This document shows positions 1 to 6,302 of a stretch of DNA of 8,489 bases, in pieces. This DNA comes from Geosporobacter sp040797825 (GTDB lineage: Bacteria > Bacillota > Clostridia > Peptostreptococcales > Thermotaleaceae). A program made the position numbers and the translations under genes. Location: positions 1-8,489 of the forward strand of contig JBFNEZ010000167.1 of assembly GCA_040797825.1 (NCBI GenBank). The letters run 5' to 3'. The first letter of the stretch is position 1, and every line of letters starts with the position of its first letter. The notes below the pieces were generated by a model. That model searched no databases and was not told the DNA's origin. It was given only the letters and a program-made list of their open reading frames with translations.

Positions 1-63
1 ACCTGTGGCTAACTAATTTGCATTATATAATTTGATTGCATTAGGTAGACTCGAGAAAGATTT

Positions 64-87
64 TTATCAATACATATTTATTGATAA
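64..87. repeat. Perfect 9-bp inverted repeat, possible operator
   Basis: TTATCAATA (64-72) is matched exactly by TATTGATAA (79-87) across a 6-base spacer. It lies about 70 bases upstream of the predicted -10 element of the DUF3793 operon. The symmetry suggests binding by a dimeric regulator, but I cannot assign a family. The A/T-rich, GATAA-containing arms are loosely Fur-like without matching a full Fur box. Confidence 0.45.
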
Positions 88-97
88 TATTTGAAAG

Positions 98-113
98 AAT
101 CGATATATCGATT
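98..113. repeat. Perfect 16-bp palindrome, possible operator
   Basis: AATCGATATATCGATT reads the same on both strands with no spacer. It lies between the 64-87 inverted repeat and the 125-140 dyad, upstream of the predicted promoter. A regulator-binding role is inferred only from symmetry and position. Confidence 0.4.
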
Positions 114-124
114 TGCCTCATTGA

Positions 125-140
125 GTTAGCTTATGCTAAC
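125..140. promoter_or_regulatory. DtxR/IdeR-like operator dyad over the -35 region
   Basis: GTTAGC (125-130) and GCTAAC (135-140) are exact inverted repeats around TTAT. The TTAGn...nCTAA pattern resembles known DtxR/IdeR-type sites, which contain TTAGG...CCTAA arms. The dyad covers the place where the -35 element of the 155-160 promoter would sit, so a bound repressor would block RNA polymerase. Assignment to the DtxR family, and metal response, are inferences. A lone GCTAAC half-site also occurs at 8-13. Confidence 0.5.
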
Positions 141-160
141 CAAATGGCTACTGATATAAT
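131..160 (+). promoter_or_regulatory. Extended -10 promoter of the DUF3793-flavodoxin-ABC operon
   Basis: TATAAT at 155-160 is a perfect -10 hexamer and is preceded by TG at 152-153, giving an extended -10 (TGATATAAT). No good -35 hexamer is present at 131-137, as is common when the extended motif is present. Transcription would start near 167, leaving a leader of about 40 bases before the DUF3793 start codon. Confidence 0.6.
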
Positions 161-206
161 GCTCAAAATCATTTCATAATAACGGATTTTGCAGGGAGGC
201 GATTAA

Positions 207-755
207 TTGGAAAATTATTTAATCTTACATTGTGCACCGACACTTGCAGGTATTAAAACAGCAAATTTATTTAGCTATACCTTTACATCCCAGTCTGAGC
301 TTATGAATTCTCTGCTTTTAGTAAATGAGAAACTAAATTCAAAAGGAGTATATGCAGAAATCTTACGTATACGAAATAGCAACGCACTTATTCTTGTATA
401 CCGGAAATCTTTATTGAATTCTGACTTCAGTAGAAAAGGGGTAAAAGATTTTTTAAGACTCTGTGGGTATGACGGAAACTTAATAGATAACTTTATTCAG
501 CGGTTAAAGGTCAGATTTGATTGCAGCAGAGGTTTTCCCCATGAAATTGGTTTGTTTCTCGGATATCCGCTGCAGGATGTAATTGGGTTTATAGAAAATG
601 AAGGAAAAAACAGCAAATGTGCAGGATGCTGGAAGGTATATACCAATGAATATGAGGCTGTAAGGATTTTTGCAAAATATCGAAAATGCAAAAATGTTTA
701 TACAAAATTATTCTTTCAAGGTAGATCAATAGAGGGGCTTACCATAGCTGCTTAA
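207..755 (+). CDS. DUF3793 family protein
   Basis: This 182-residue protein belongs by overall pattern to the uncharacterised DUF3793 family found mainly in Clostridia. The most recognisable stretch is FPHEIGLFLGYPLQDV at residues 110-125; the early LHCAPTLAG (7-15) and a late CAGCWKVY (138-145) also fit. It has six cysteines (9, 86, 106, 138, 141, 161), including a CxxC pair at 138-141 that could bind metal or act in redox, although this is unproven. No signal peptide or membrane segment is visible, so it is probably cytoplasmic. The start is TTG at 207, supported by AGGGAGG at 193-199 with a 7-base gap; the next in-frame Met lies at residue 33, inside conserved sequence. It is the first gene of the operon and sits directly before a flavodoxin gene. 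Its biochemical function is unknown. Confidence 0.85.
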   Translation: MENYLILHCAPTLAGIKTANLFSYTFTSQSELMNSLLLVNEKLNSKGVYAEILRIRNSNALILVYRKSLLNSDFSRKGVKDFLRLCGYDGNLIDNFIQRLKVRFDCSRGFPHEIGLFLGYPLQDVIGFIENEGKNSKCAGCWKVYTNEYEAVRIFAKYRKCKNVYTKLFFQGRSIEGLTIAA

Positions 756-790
756 TGATAAAAAACAAAAAGAGAAAGAGGGAATTATTA

Positions 791-1219
791 ATGAAAAAGA
801 TAGCAGTTGTTTATTGGAGTGGCACAGGAAATACTGAGGCAATGGCAAGGGCGGTTACTGAAGGTGTGAAATTAGCAGGAGCAGAAGCTGTCTTGTATAC
901 AGCATCTGAGTTCTCTGCAGACTTGATGGATGGCTTTGATGGAATAGCTTTTGGATGCCCTTCAATGGGGGCAGAGGTTTTAGAAGAAGATGAGTTTGAA
1001 CCCATGTTTTCATCCTGCGAAAGCAAACTTAATGGCAAAAAAATTGCACTATTTGGATCCTATGATTGGGGCGATGGTGAATGGATGAGGAATTGGGAAA
1101 AAGACTGCCAGGATAAGGGAGCTTTAATAGTTAGCCCTAGTGTTATATGTAATCTGGAACCTGATGATGAAGCGGTTGAATCTTGTAAAGCTTTAGGAAA
1201 GGAATTAGCTGCTGATTAA
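791..1219 (+). CDS. Short-chain flavodoxin
   Basis: This 142-residue cytoplasmic electron carrier should bind one FMN non-covalently. The FMN-phosphate loop SGTGNTE is at residues 10-16. The loop CPSMGAEVLEE (56-66) and the GSYDWGDGEWM segment (89-99), which carries the aromatic residue that packs on the flavin, closely follow the Clostridium short-chain flavodoxin pattern. Length is typical of the short-chain class. An in-frame ATG at 755 would overlap the upstream stop and add 12 lysine/arginine-rich residues, but ATG 791 is preferred: AGAGGGA at 777-783 gives a 7-base gap and MKKIAVVYWSGTGNTE is the usual N-terminus. Flavodoxins often replace ferredoxin under iron limitation, which fits the metal-type operator upstream. 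Its redox partner is not evident; the DUF3793 protein is a candidate by proximity. Confidence 0.93.
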   Translation: MKKIAVVYWSGTGNTEAMARAVTEGVKLAGAEAVLYTASEFSADLMDGFDGIAFGCPSMGAEVLEEDEFEPMFSSCESKLNGKKIALFGSYDWGDGEWMRNWEKDCQDKGALIVSPSVICNLEPDDEAVESCKALGKELAAD

Positions 1220-1255
1220 AGATATTTTGAACATGAAAATGAAAGGGATGATTTT

Positions 1256-3070
1256 ATGGATAAATTGCCACGCAAAACTGGTATGGCGCGGCTTATGCAA
1301 TTAGCTACCACAAAAAAGCCAATGGTAATAGCATCAGTAATTTTATCATCAATGGCATCAATTGCTAGTTTTATTCCCCATATTGCAATATACATAATTA
1401 TACGAGAGATATTGGGAGAATTGCCTGACCTTTCCACCTTGGACAGTGGGAGGCTAATTCAATACGGTTGGATTGCTTTCGGAGGAGTTGTCAGTAATAT
1501 TGTACTCTATTTTGGTGCCCTTACCTTTTCACATCTTGCTGCCTTTGGTACCTTGTATGAGTTAAAAGTAAATTTTGCATCTCATTTAGCAAAGGTGCCA
1601 TTGGGTTTTCATGTAATGATTGGCAGCGGAAAATTGCGCAAGATTATGGACGAAAATATTGAAAAAATAGAGGAATTTATTGCACATCAACTTCCGGATA
1701 TTGTTGCTTCATTTGTTGCGCCAGTTGTAATGATTATCATTTTATTGTCTGTGGATTGGCGTTTTGGGATTGCGGCAATGGTGGGGGTTATTATTGCTTT
1801 TTTCATTCAAATATCCGTATACGGGAATGAGGGTTCTAAGGCAATGATGGCTAAGTATCAATCATCTATTGAGGAAATGAATAATGCATCGGTAGAATAT
1901 ATAAGAGGGATTTCGGTAGTTAAAGCTTTTCGGCAGACAGTATATTCTTTTCGCCGTCTACATAGTACAATTAAAGCGTATACAGCTATGGTAATTCCAT
2001 ATACTCTAAGCTGGGAAAACTCTTTTTCAGCTTTTACTACTCTTATTAACAATATATATCTGTTTGTTGTGCCAGTGGGCATATTTGTCGGTATGAATAC
2101 TGTAAATTATTCAGATTTTGCATCTACATTCTTGTTCTATCTTCTCTTCGTACCATCTATAGCATCCATACTTATGAAAATAATGTATGTCAATGGAAAT
2201 AGTATGCGCATTATCAATGGTGTTGAAGCAATGGATGCGCTTCTTGACGAACCAGAATTACCTCAACCAGTACAGCCAAAAACGGTAAAGAGCTATGAAG
2301 TGGAATTTAAAGATGTATCTTTTTCTTATGATAAATCAAAGGAAACAAAGGCATTGAAGAGTGTATCATTTACAGCAAGGCAAGGTGAAATTACAGCCAT
2401 CGTAGGTCCTTCAGGGGGAGGCAAAAGTACTATTGCTCATTTGATACCTCGTTTTTTTGACGTAAACGGAGGTCAAATACTTCTTGGGGGTGTTGATGTT
2501 CGTCATATGCGTACTGAATACCTGATGAGTAAAGTGAGCTTTGTTTTTCAAGATGTGTTCCTGTTTAAACAAAGTGTTATAGATAATATCCGCATTGGTA
2601 ATCCAAAAGCTTCTGACAAACAGATTTTTGAGGCCGCAAAGGCTGCTCAATGCAATGATTTTATTGAGAAGCTGCCCAATGGATATGATACTGTCATAGG
2701 TACGAGGGGTGTACATCTTTCAGGAGGGGAAAGACAGCGTATAGCTATTGCTCGTGCTATAGTAAAGGATGCACCTATTGTTGTTTTAGACGAAGCCACG
2801 GCTTTTTCCGACCCTGAAAATGAGCATTTAATTCAAAAAGCATTTGAGACTTTGATGAAAAATAAGACTGTCATTATGATTGCCCATCGTCTATCTACAG
2901 TACAGGGCGCAGATAAAATAGTTGTTGTAGATGATGGTAGAATCATTGAGCAAGGGACTCACAATGAGTTGATTTCAGCTCAGGGAAAATACAGTGATAT
3001 GTGGAAGGTTTATACCGCAACCGCTAGCTGGAGCATGGCTAAAAAAGAGGGAGGTGTATCTCATGCCTAG
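1256..3070 (+). CDS. ABC transporter half-subunit A (exporter fold, membrane domain plus ATPase)
   Basis: This 604-residue protein fuses an N-terminal six-helix membrane domain (hydrophobic segments near 22-50, 72-96, 148-166, 168-190, 255-280 and 288-312) to a C-terminal ATPase (about 348-590). The ATPase has Walker A GPSGGGKST (384-392), Q-loop Gln432, signature LSGGERQ (488-494), Walker B IVVLDE (508-513, catalytic Glu513) and H-loop His544. The D-loop reads AFSDPE rather than the usual xSLDPE, as in subunit B. The start ATG 1256 has GGG at 1245-1247, 8 bases upstream. It follows the flavodoxin gene by 36 bases and overlaps subunit B, so the two probably form a heterodimer. This fold includes drug, peptide and lipid exporters but also siderophore importers such as YbtPQ and IrtAB. 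The operon context makes a metal-related substrate attractive, but the substrate cannot be read from sequence. Confidence 0.9.
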   Translation: MDKLPRKTGMARLMQLATTKKPMVIASVILSSMASIASFIPHIAIYIIIREILGELPDLSTLDSGRLIQYGWIAFGGVVSNIVLYFGALTFSHLAAFGTLYELKVNFASHLAKVPLGFHVMIGSGKLRKIMDENIEKIEEFIAHQLPDIVASFVAPVVMIIILLSVDWRFGIAAMVGVIIAFFIQISVYGNEGSKAMMAKYQSSIEEMNNASVEYIRGISVVKAFRQTVYSFRRLHSTIKAYTAMVIPYTLSWENSFSAFTTLINNIYLFVVPVGIFVGMNTVNYSDFASTFLFYLLFVPSIASILMKIMYVNGNSMRIINGVEAMDALLDEPELPQPVQPKTVKSYEVEFKDVSFSYDKSKETKALKSVSFTARQGEITAIVGPSGGGKSTIAHLIPRFFDVNGGQILLGGVDVRHMRTEYLMSKVSFVFQDVFLFKQSVIDNIRIGNPKASDKQIFEAAKAAQCNDFIEKLPNGYDTVIGTRGVHLSGGERQRIAIARAIVKDAPIVVLDEATAFSDPENEHLIQKAFETLMKNKTVIMIAHRLSTVQGADKIVVVDDGRIIEQGTHNELISAQGKYSDMWKVYTATASWSMAKKEGGVSHA

Positions 3071-4823
3071 GCTACAGAGAGCACTTATGCTTACAGACAA
3101 AGGTTATAAGGATTTGATAAAGGCAATTGCAGCGTGTACTCTAACTAATTTTTCTTTAATGTTACCTTTTGGCATAGTGATAAAAATGATTCTGGAGATT
3201 ATAAAACCGTTTACAGGAGAAATCATTTCATGGAATAAAATGTGGCTGCTTTTTGGTGCAGGAATCATCGCAGCTATAATAGTATTTTTCTGTAATAAGT
3301 TTGATTATAAAAAAACCTATGTTGTTTCATATATGGAGAGCGAAAATGCACGGATATCCATAGCTGAGCATATTCGGAAGCTGCCCATGAGTGTTTTTAA
3401 CTCAAAAGACCTTTCGGAGCTTACAACAAACATTATGGGAGATGTGGCAACTAGCGAGCATGTGCTTAGTCATGTTGTGCCTCAATTAATTGCAAATTTT
3501 ATTTCCATTACAGTTATTTGTGTGTTATTGGCAGCCTTTGACTGGCGTATGGCTTTAGCTATATTTATTACAGTTCCGATTGCTTTTGGTATCATCGTTT
3601 TCAGTCGTAAAATTTACAGCCGTCTTCATAATAAACATGCATATGCAAAGTTAGCAGCATCTGGGCAAGTACAGGAATATATAGAGGGAATTAAGGTTAT
3701 TCGAGCTTGCAACATGGATGGTGAAAAATTTAATGCTTTAGATAATGCTCTGCGTGAGATGAAACGTATGGCTATTGCTATGGAGTTTGGGACTGGTGTT
3801 TTTGTTACAGGTTCACAAACCCTATTACAGGCAGGGATTGGATTTACGGTTTTCACTGGTACGGTATTGTTGACTAGAGGGCAGATTGAGCTAGTATCAA
3901 TGCTGATGTTTTTACTTATAGTAATAAGAATTTACGGCCCGTTGCTTGTTGAATTGACATTGCTTCCTGAATTGTTATATCACCAGATTGCAGTAAAACG
4001 CATGCGTGATTTAATGGCAATAGAGCCTATGGAGGGAGATGCAGAAAAACTGCTCCAAAATACTGATATTCAGCTTGAGAATGTGAGCTTTCACTATAAT
4101 GAGGATGGAGAAGAAGTTATTAGTGATATGTCAGTTTCCATTCCTATGGGCAGCATTACGGCACTTGTTGGTCCTAGTGGTAGTGGTAAAAGCACTGTGT
4201 CTCGTTTGATTGCACGTTTCTGGGATGTAAATAAAGGGAAAATTACCATTGGGGGGGTAGATATAAAGACTCTTGACCCTGAGCATCTGATGAGTTATAT
4301 GTCATTTGTTTTTCAGGATGTGGTGCTTTTCAATGACACCATATATAACAACATACGTATTGGAAATATGGATGCCTCTAAAGAAGAAGTTATAGCGGCA
4401 GCAAAAGCAGCCTGCTGTGATGAATTTATAGAAAAGCTTCCTGGTGGTTATGAAACGATGCTTGGAGAAAATGGAAGCACTTTATCTGGTGGTGAAAGGC
4501 AACGTATTTCAATTGCTCGTGCATTACTGAAGGATGCACCTATCGTTTTATTAGATGAAGCTACGGCTTCTCTAGATCCAGAAAATGAAGTGTTGATACA
4601 GAAAGCAATTTCGACTTTGATTAAAGGAAAAACAGTCGTTGTCATTGCTCATAGATTGCGAACAATTATGGATGTGGATAAGATTATTGTATTGGATAAT
4701 GGCAGACTTGTGGAAGAGGGAACAAGTAGAGAGCTGCTTGCCAAAGATGGTTTATTTGCAAGACTATATAAGATACAACAGGAAAGTCTTGGATGGACAG
4801 CAAAGAATATAAGTAAAGCATAA
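3063..4823 (+). CDS. ABC transporter half-subunit B (exporter fold, membrane domain plus ATPase)
   Basis: This 586-residue partner of subunit A has an N-terminal membrane domain (hydrophobic segments near 20-48, 60-79, 138-158, 160-180, 245-270 and 275-300) and a C-terminal ATPase (about 335-575). It carries Walker A GPSGSGKST (370-378), Q-loop Gln418, signature LSGGERQ (474-480), Walker B IVLLDE (494-499), a standard D-loop SLDPE (503-507) and H-loop His530. Every ATPase motif is intact, so both composite sites of the heterodimer may hydrolyse ATP. The reading frame extends upstream to 2994, but ATG 3063 is preferred because GAGGGAGGTG (3047-3056) lies just before it. This start overlaps the end of subunit A by 8 bp, which indicates translational coupling. 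It is the last gene before a hairpin terminator. The substrate is unknown; a metallophore or related molecule is an inference from context. Confidence 0.9.
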   Translation: MPRLQRALMLTDKGYKDLIKAIAACTLTNFSLMLPFGIVIKMILEIIKPFTGEIISWNKMWLLFGAGIIAAIIVFFCNKFDYKKTYVVSYMESENARISIAEHIRKLPMSVFNSKDLSELTTNIMGDVATSEHVLSHVVPQLIANFISITVICVLLAAFDWRMALAIFITVPIAFGIIVFSRKIYSRLHNKHAYAKLAASGQVQEYIEGIKVIRACNMDGEKFNALDNALREMKRMAIAMEFGTGVFVTGSQTLLQAGIGFTVFTGTVLLTRGQIELVSMLMFLLIVIRIYGPLLVELTLLPELLYHQIAVKRMRDLMAIEPMEGDAEKLLQNTDIQLENVSFHYNEDGEEVISDMSVSIPMGSITALVGPSGSGKSTVSRLIARFWDVNKGKITIGGVDIKTLDPEHLMSYMSFVFQDVVLFNDTIYNNIRIGNMDASKEEVIAAAKAACCDEFIEKLPGGYETMLGENGSTLSGGERQRISIARALLKDAPIVLLDEATASLDPENEVLIQKAISTLIKGKTVVVIAHRLRTIMDVDKIIVLDNGRLVEEGTSRELLAKDGLFARLYKIQQESLGWTAKNISKA

Positions 4824-4825
4824 AT

Positions 4826-4858
4826 AATAAGCAGTGGAATTTTCCACTGCTTATTTAA
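4826..4858 (+). terminator. Hairpin terminator of the DUF3793-ABC operon
   Basis: Bases 4826-4839 pair perfectly with 4842-4855 (core AGCAGTGGAA / TTCCACTGCT), beginning 3 bases after the stop codon of ABC subunit B. The downstream T-run is short (TTATTTAAA), so termination may be partial. The stem is symmetrical but the reverse strand has no gene to terminate. Confidence 0.75.
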
Positions 4859-4860
4859 AT

Positions 4861-4982
4861 CATATCATTCCATTTATTAAGTAGTAGGGTTTTATTATAC
4901 ATTGATTTATGAATCAGGACATTATCATAAATCAGTCAAAAAACTAGTCATCTAAAAATCTAAAAGAAAAAATAAGACAGGC
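4861..4982. other. Gene-free spacer with a 10-bp inverted repeat
   Basis: No coding potential is visible between the terminator and the lysine-operon promoter. The only structure is a perfect inverted repeat: TGATTTATGA (4903-4912) and TCATAAATCA (4925-4934) with a 12-base spacer. No T-run follows it on either strand, so it does not look like a terminator; it could be an operator or a remnant. Confidence 0.4.
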
Positions 4983-5011
4983 TTGACAATATATATTTAT
5001 CATGTTATTAT
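4983..5011 (+). promoter_or_regulatory. Sigma-A type promoter of the lysine riboswitch operon
   Basis: A perfect -35 TTGACA (4983-4988) is separated by exactly 17 bases from TATTAT (5006-5011), which also has an extended TG at 5003-5004. Transcription would begin near 5018, about 35 bases before the riboswitch P1 stem. This is the best promoter match in the window. Confidence 0.8.
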
Positions 5012-5038
5012 AAAGAACATCAAAACTTAATAAAAAAT

Positions 5039-5057
5039 CCTCATCCTTTGGGTGAGG
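5039..5057 (+). other. Anti-P1 hairpin overlapping the lysine riboswitch 5' strand
   Basis: Bases 5039-5046 (CCTCATCC) can pair with 5050-5057 (GGGTGAGG), with one G-U pair and a 3-base loop. The 3' arm contains bases 5052-5057, which also form the 5' strand of riboswitch P1, so the two folds exclude each other. It forms first during transcription. A role in delaying or tuning aptamer folding is an inference. Confidence 0.45.
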
Positions 5058-5230
5058 TAGAGGCGCGATTTCTATAAGTAACTATATTGAGGCCGGAAGC
5101 CATAGAAGTATAGCGAAAGGAGCCATCGCCGAAGTGTCAGAAACCAAAATCTGATGCTGGGACTATATCAAATAGGTATAGGACTGTCATCATAGTATTA
5201 GCTCGGTACTTTGATGTTGTGCTATCTCAC
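5052..5230 (+). ncRNA. Lysine riboswitch (L-box) aptamer
   Basis: The conserved L-box elements appear in order: AGAGGCGCG (5060-5067), an AGTA element (5077-5080), GAAAGGAGCCATCGCCGAAG (5115-5134), CTGGGACTAT (5157-5166) and GGACTGTCAT (5181-5190). Helices can be traced: P1 5052-5060 with 5222-5230 (nine pairs, one G-U), GGCG 5062-5065 with CGCC 5127-5130, TCAGA 5137-5141 with TCTGA 5150-5154, and CTATA 5163-5167 with TATAG 5177-5181. The family binds L-lysine and usually represses lysine synthesis or uptake genes. Here it precedes an amino-acid ABC importer, which is therefore probably a lysine transporter. Confidence 0.95.
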
Positions 5231-5252
5231 AATGAGCAAGAAAGGAGAGAGG

Positions 5253-5315
5253 ATTGTCTTTAGCTTTGCTATACGCATACAAGCACCTGACAATACTGTT
5301 AGGTGTATTATTTTT
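5253..5315 (+). terminator. Lysine riboswitch expression platform with intrinsic terminator
   Basis: CACCTGACA (5284-5292) pairs with TGTTAGGTG (5297-5305), with one G-U pair and a 4-base loop, followed by TATTATTTTT. A competing antiterminator is possible: ATTGTC (5253-5258) is complementary to GACAAT (5289-5294) inside the terminator's 5' arm and loop, and GTGCT (5219-5223), in part the P1 3' strand, is complementary to AGCAC (5282-5286). This suits a transcriptional off-switch in which lysine stabilises P1 and lets the terminator form. The exact antiterminator fold is inferred. Confidence 0.75.
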
Positions 5316-5340
5316 GTCAAAAAAAAGGTTTTGATATACT
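5314..5340 (+). promoter_or_regulatory. Possible secondary promoter downstream of the riboswitch terminator
   Basis: TATACT (5335-5340) is preceded by TG at 5332-5333, making an extended -10, and TTGTCA (5314-5319) lies 15 bases upstream as a weak -35. If used, it would give lysine-independent transcription of the transporter. The short spacing makes this tentative. Confidence 0.3.
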
Positions 5341-5380
5341 AAATATGGAAGTAATTATTTAAAATAAGGAGAGATTATTA

Positions 5381-6241
5381 ATGAGAAAAAGATTATCTAT
5401 TTTATTAATATTAACGATGTTAGCAGTAGCAGCACTTACTGGATGTTCAACACCTAAAGCAGAAGTTCCGGCAAATTCAGAAGTAGCTACTCCTTCAGGC
5501 AAAGATACTTTAGTAGTTGGATTAGAAGCAGGATATGCACCTTTTAACTGGACACAAATGGATGATTCAAATGGTGGAGTACCAATTCAAGGGGCTACAG
5601 AATATGCAGGTGGATATGATGTAGAAATTGCTAAGAGAATAGCAGAAGGATTAGGTAAAGAATTAGTAATTGTAAAAACTGAATGGGATGGACTACTTCC
5701 AGCTCTACAATCAGGCGTGATAGATGCAATAATAGCTGGGATGTCTCCAACTCCGGAAAGATTAGAGGAAATAGACTTTTCAGACTTTTACTATACTTCA
5801 GACCTCGTAATGGTAGTTAAAAACGGTGGCGGATATGAAAATGCAACATCAATTCAAGACTTTAGTGGTGCAAAAGTAACAGGACAGTTGAATACTTCTC
5901 ACTATAAAGTTATAGACCAGATAGATGGAGTTGCAAAAGAACCTGCATTTGATAACTTTACAGCTATGAGAGTTGCCCTAGAGTCAGGAATGATAGATGC
6001 TTATGTTTCAGAAAGACCTGAAGGCATAAGTGCTTCAGCTGCAAATGAAAACTTTATAATGGTTGATTTTGAAGAGGGTAAAGGATTTGAAGCATCTGTT
6101 GAAGATTCAGCAGTTTCAGTTGGACTTCAAAAGGGAAGTGAACTTACAGAAAAAATCAATGAGATATTAGCAGGAATATCAGAGGAACAACGTCAACAAA
6201 TAATGAATGATGCAGTATTAAATCAACCAGCTGCAAATTAA
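5381..6241 (+). CDS. Amino-acid ABC transporter substrate-binding lipoprotein, probably lysine-specific
   Basis: This 286-residue protein has a lipoprotein signal peptide: a basic start MRKR, a hydrophobic core, and lipobox ALTGC with the lipidated Cys at 22. It should be anchored on the outer face of the membrane. The rest is a family 3 solute-binding protein (about 43-270). The family signature GYDVEIAKRIAEGL is at 78-91. Segment GMSPTPER (120-127) ends in the Arg that in HisJ-like proteins contacts the ligand carboxylate. The hinge-side segment IDAYVSERPEG (205-215) is typical of the family. The start ATG 5381 follows AAGGAGAG (5366-5373). The lysine riboswitch upstream points to lysine as ligand; other basic amino acids cannot be excluded. 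It is followed by a hairpin and then the permease gene. Confidence 0.93.
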   Translation: MRKRLSILLILTMLAVAALTGCSTPKAEVPANSEVATPSGKDTLVVGLEAGYAPFNWTQMDDSNGGVPIQGATEYAGGYDVEIAKRIAEGLGKELVIVKTEWDGLLPALQSGVIDAIIAGMSPTPERLEEIDFSDFYYTSDLVMVVKNGGGYENATSIQDFSGAKVTGQLNTSHYKVIDQIDGVAKEPAFDNFTAMRVALESGMIDAYVSERPEGISASAANENFIMVDFEEGKGFEASVEDSAVSVGLQKGSELTEKINEILAGISEEQRQQIMNDAVLNQPAAN

Positions 6242-6251
6242 TGAAAGCTAT

Positions 6252-6277
6252 GGACCGAGTGCTTAAGCATTCGGTCT
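6252..6277 (+). other. Intercistronic hairpin between binding-protein and permease genes
   Basis: GACCGAGTGC (6253-6262) pairs with GCATTCGGTC (6267-6276), with one G-U pair and a TTAA loop. It begins 11 bases after the binding-protein stop. No T-run follows, so it is unlikely to terminate fully. Such hairpins can protect upstream mRNA and raise binding protein above the membrane subunits; that role is inferred here. Confidence 0.6.
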
Positions 6278-6302
6278 CATGATGATAAAGAGGAGTGAAA
6301 TT

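Noticed and set aside
755..790. Upstream ATG at 755 as the flavodoxin start, overlapping the DUF3793 stop
   Set aside because: No well-spaced ribosome binding site precedes it and the extra 12 residues are a Lys/Arg-rich tail unlike flavodoxin N-termini. ATG 791 has a good site and the family-like start.
2994..3062. Longer N-terminus for ABC subunit B starting inside subunit A
   Set aside because: The added 23 residues lack family resemblance and a binding site; ATG 3063 follows GAGGGAGGTG closely.
4903..4934. 10-bp inverted repeat as a second terminator
   Set aside because: Neither side is followed by a T-run, and the stem is AT-rich with a 12-base loop.
6279..6302. Permease start at ATG 6279
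   Set aside because: It begins just after the intercistronic hairpin without a Shine-Dalgarno; ATG 6303 has GAGGAG at ideal spacing.
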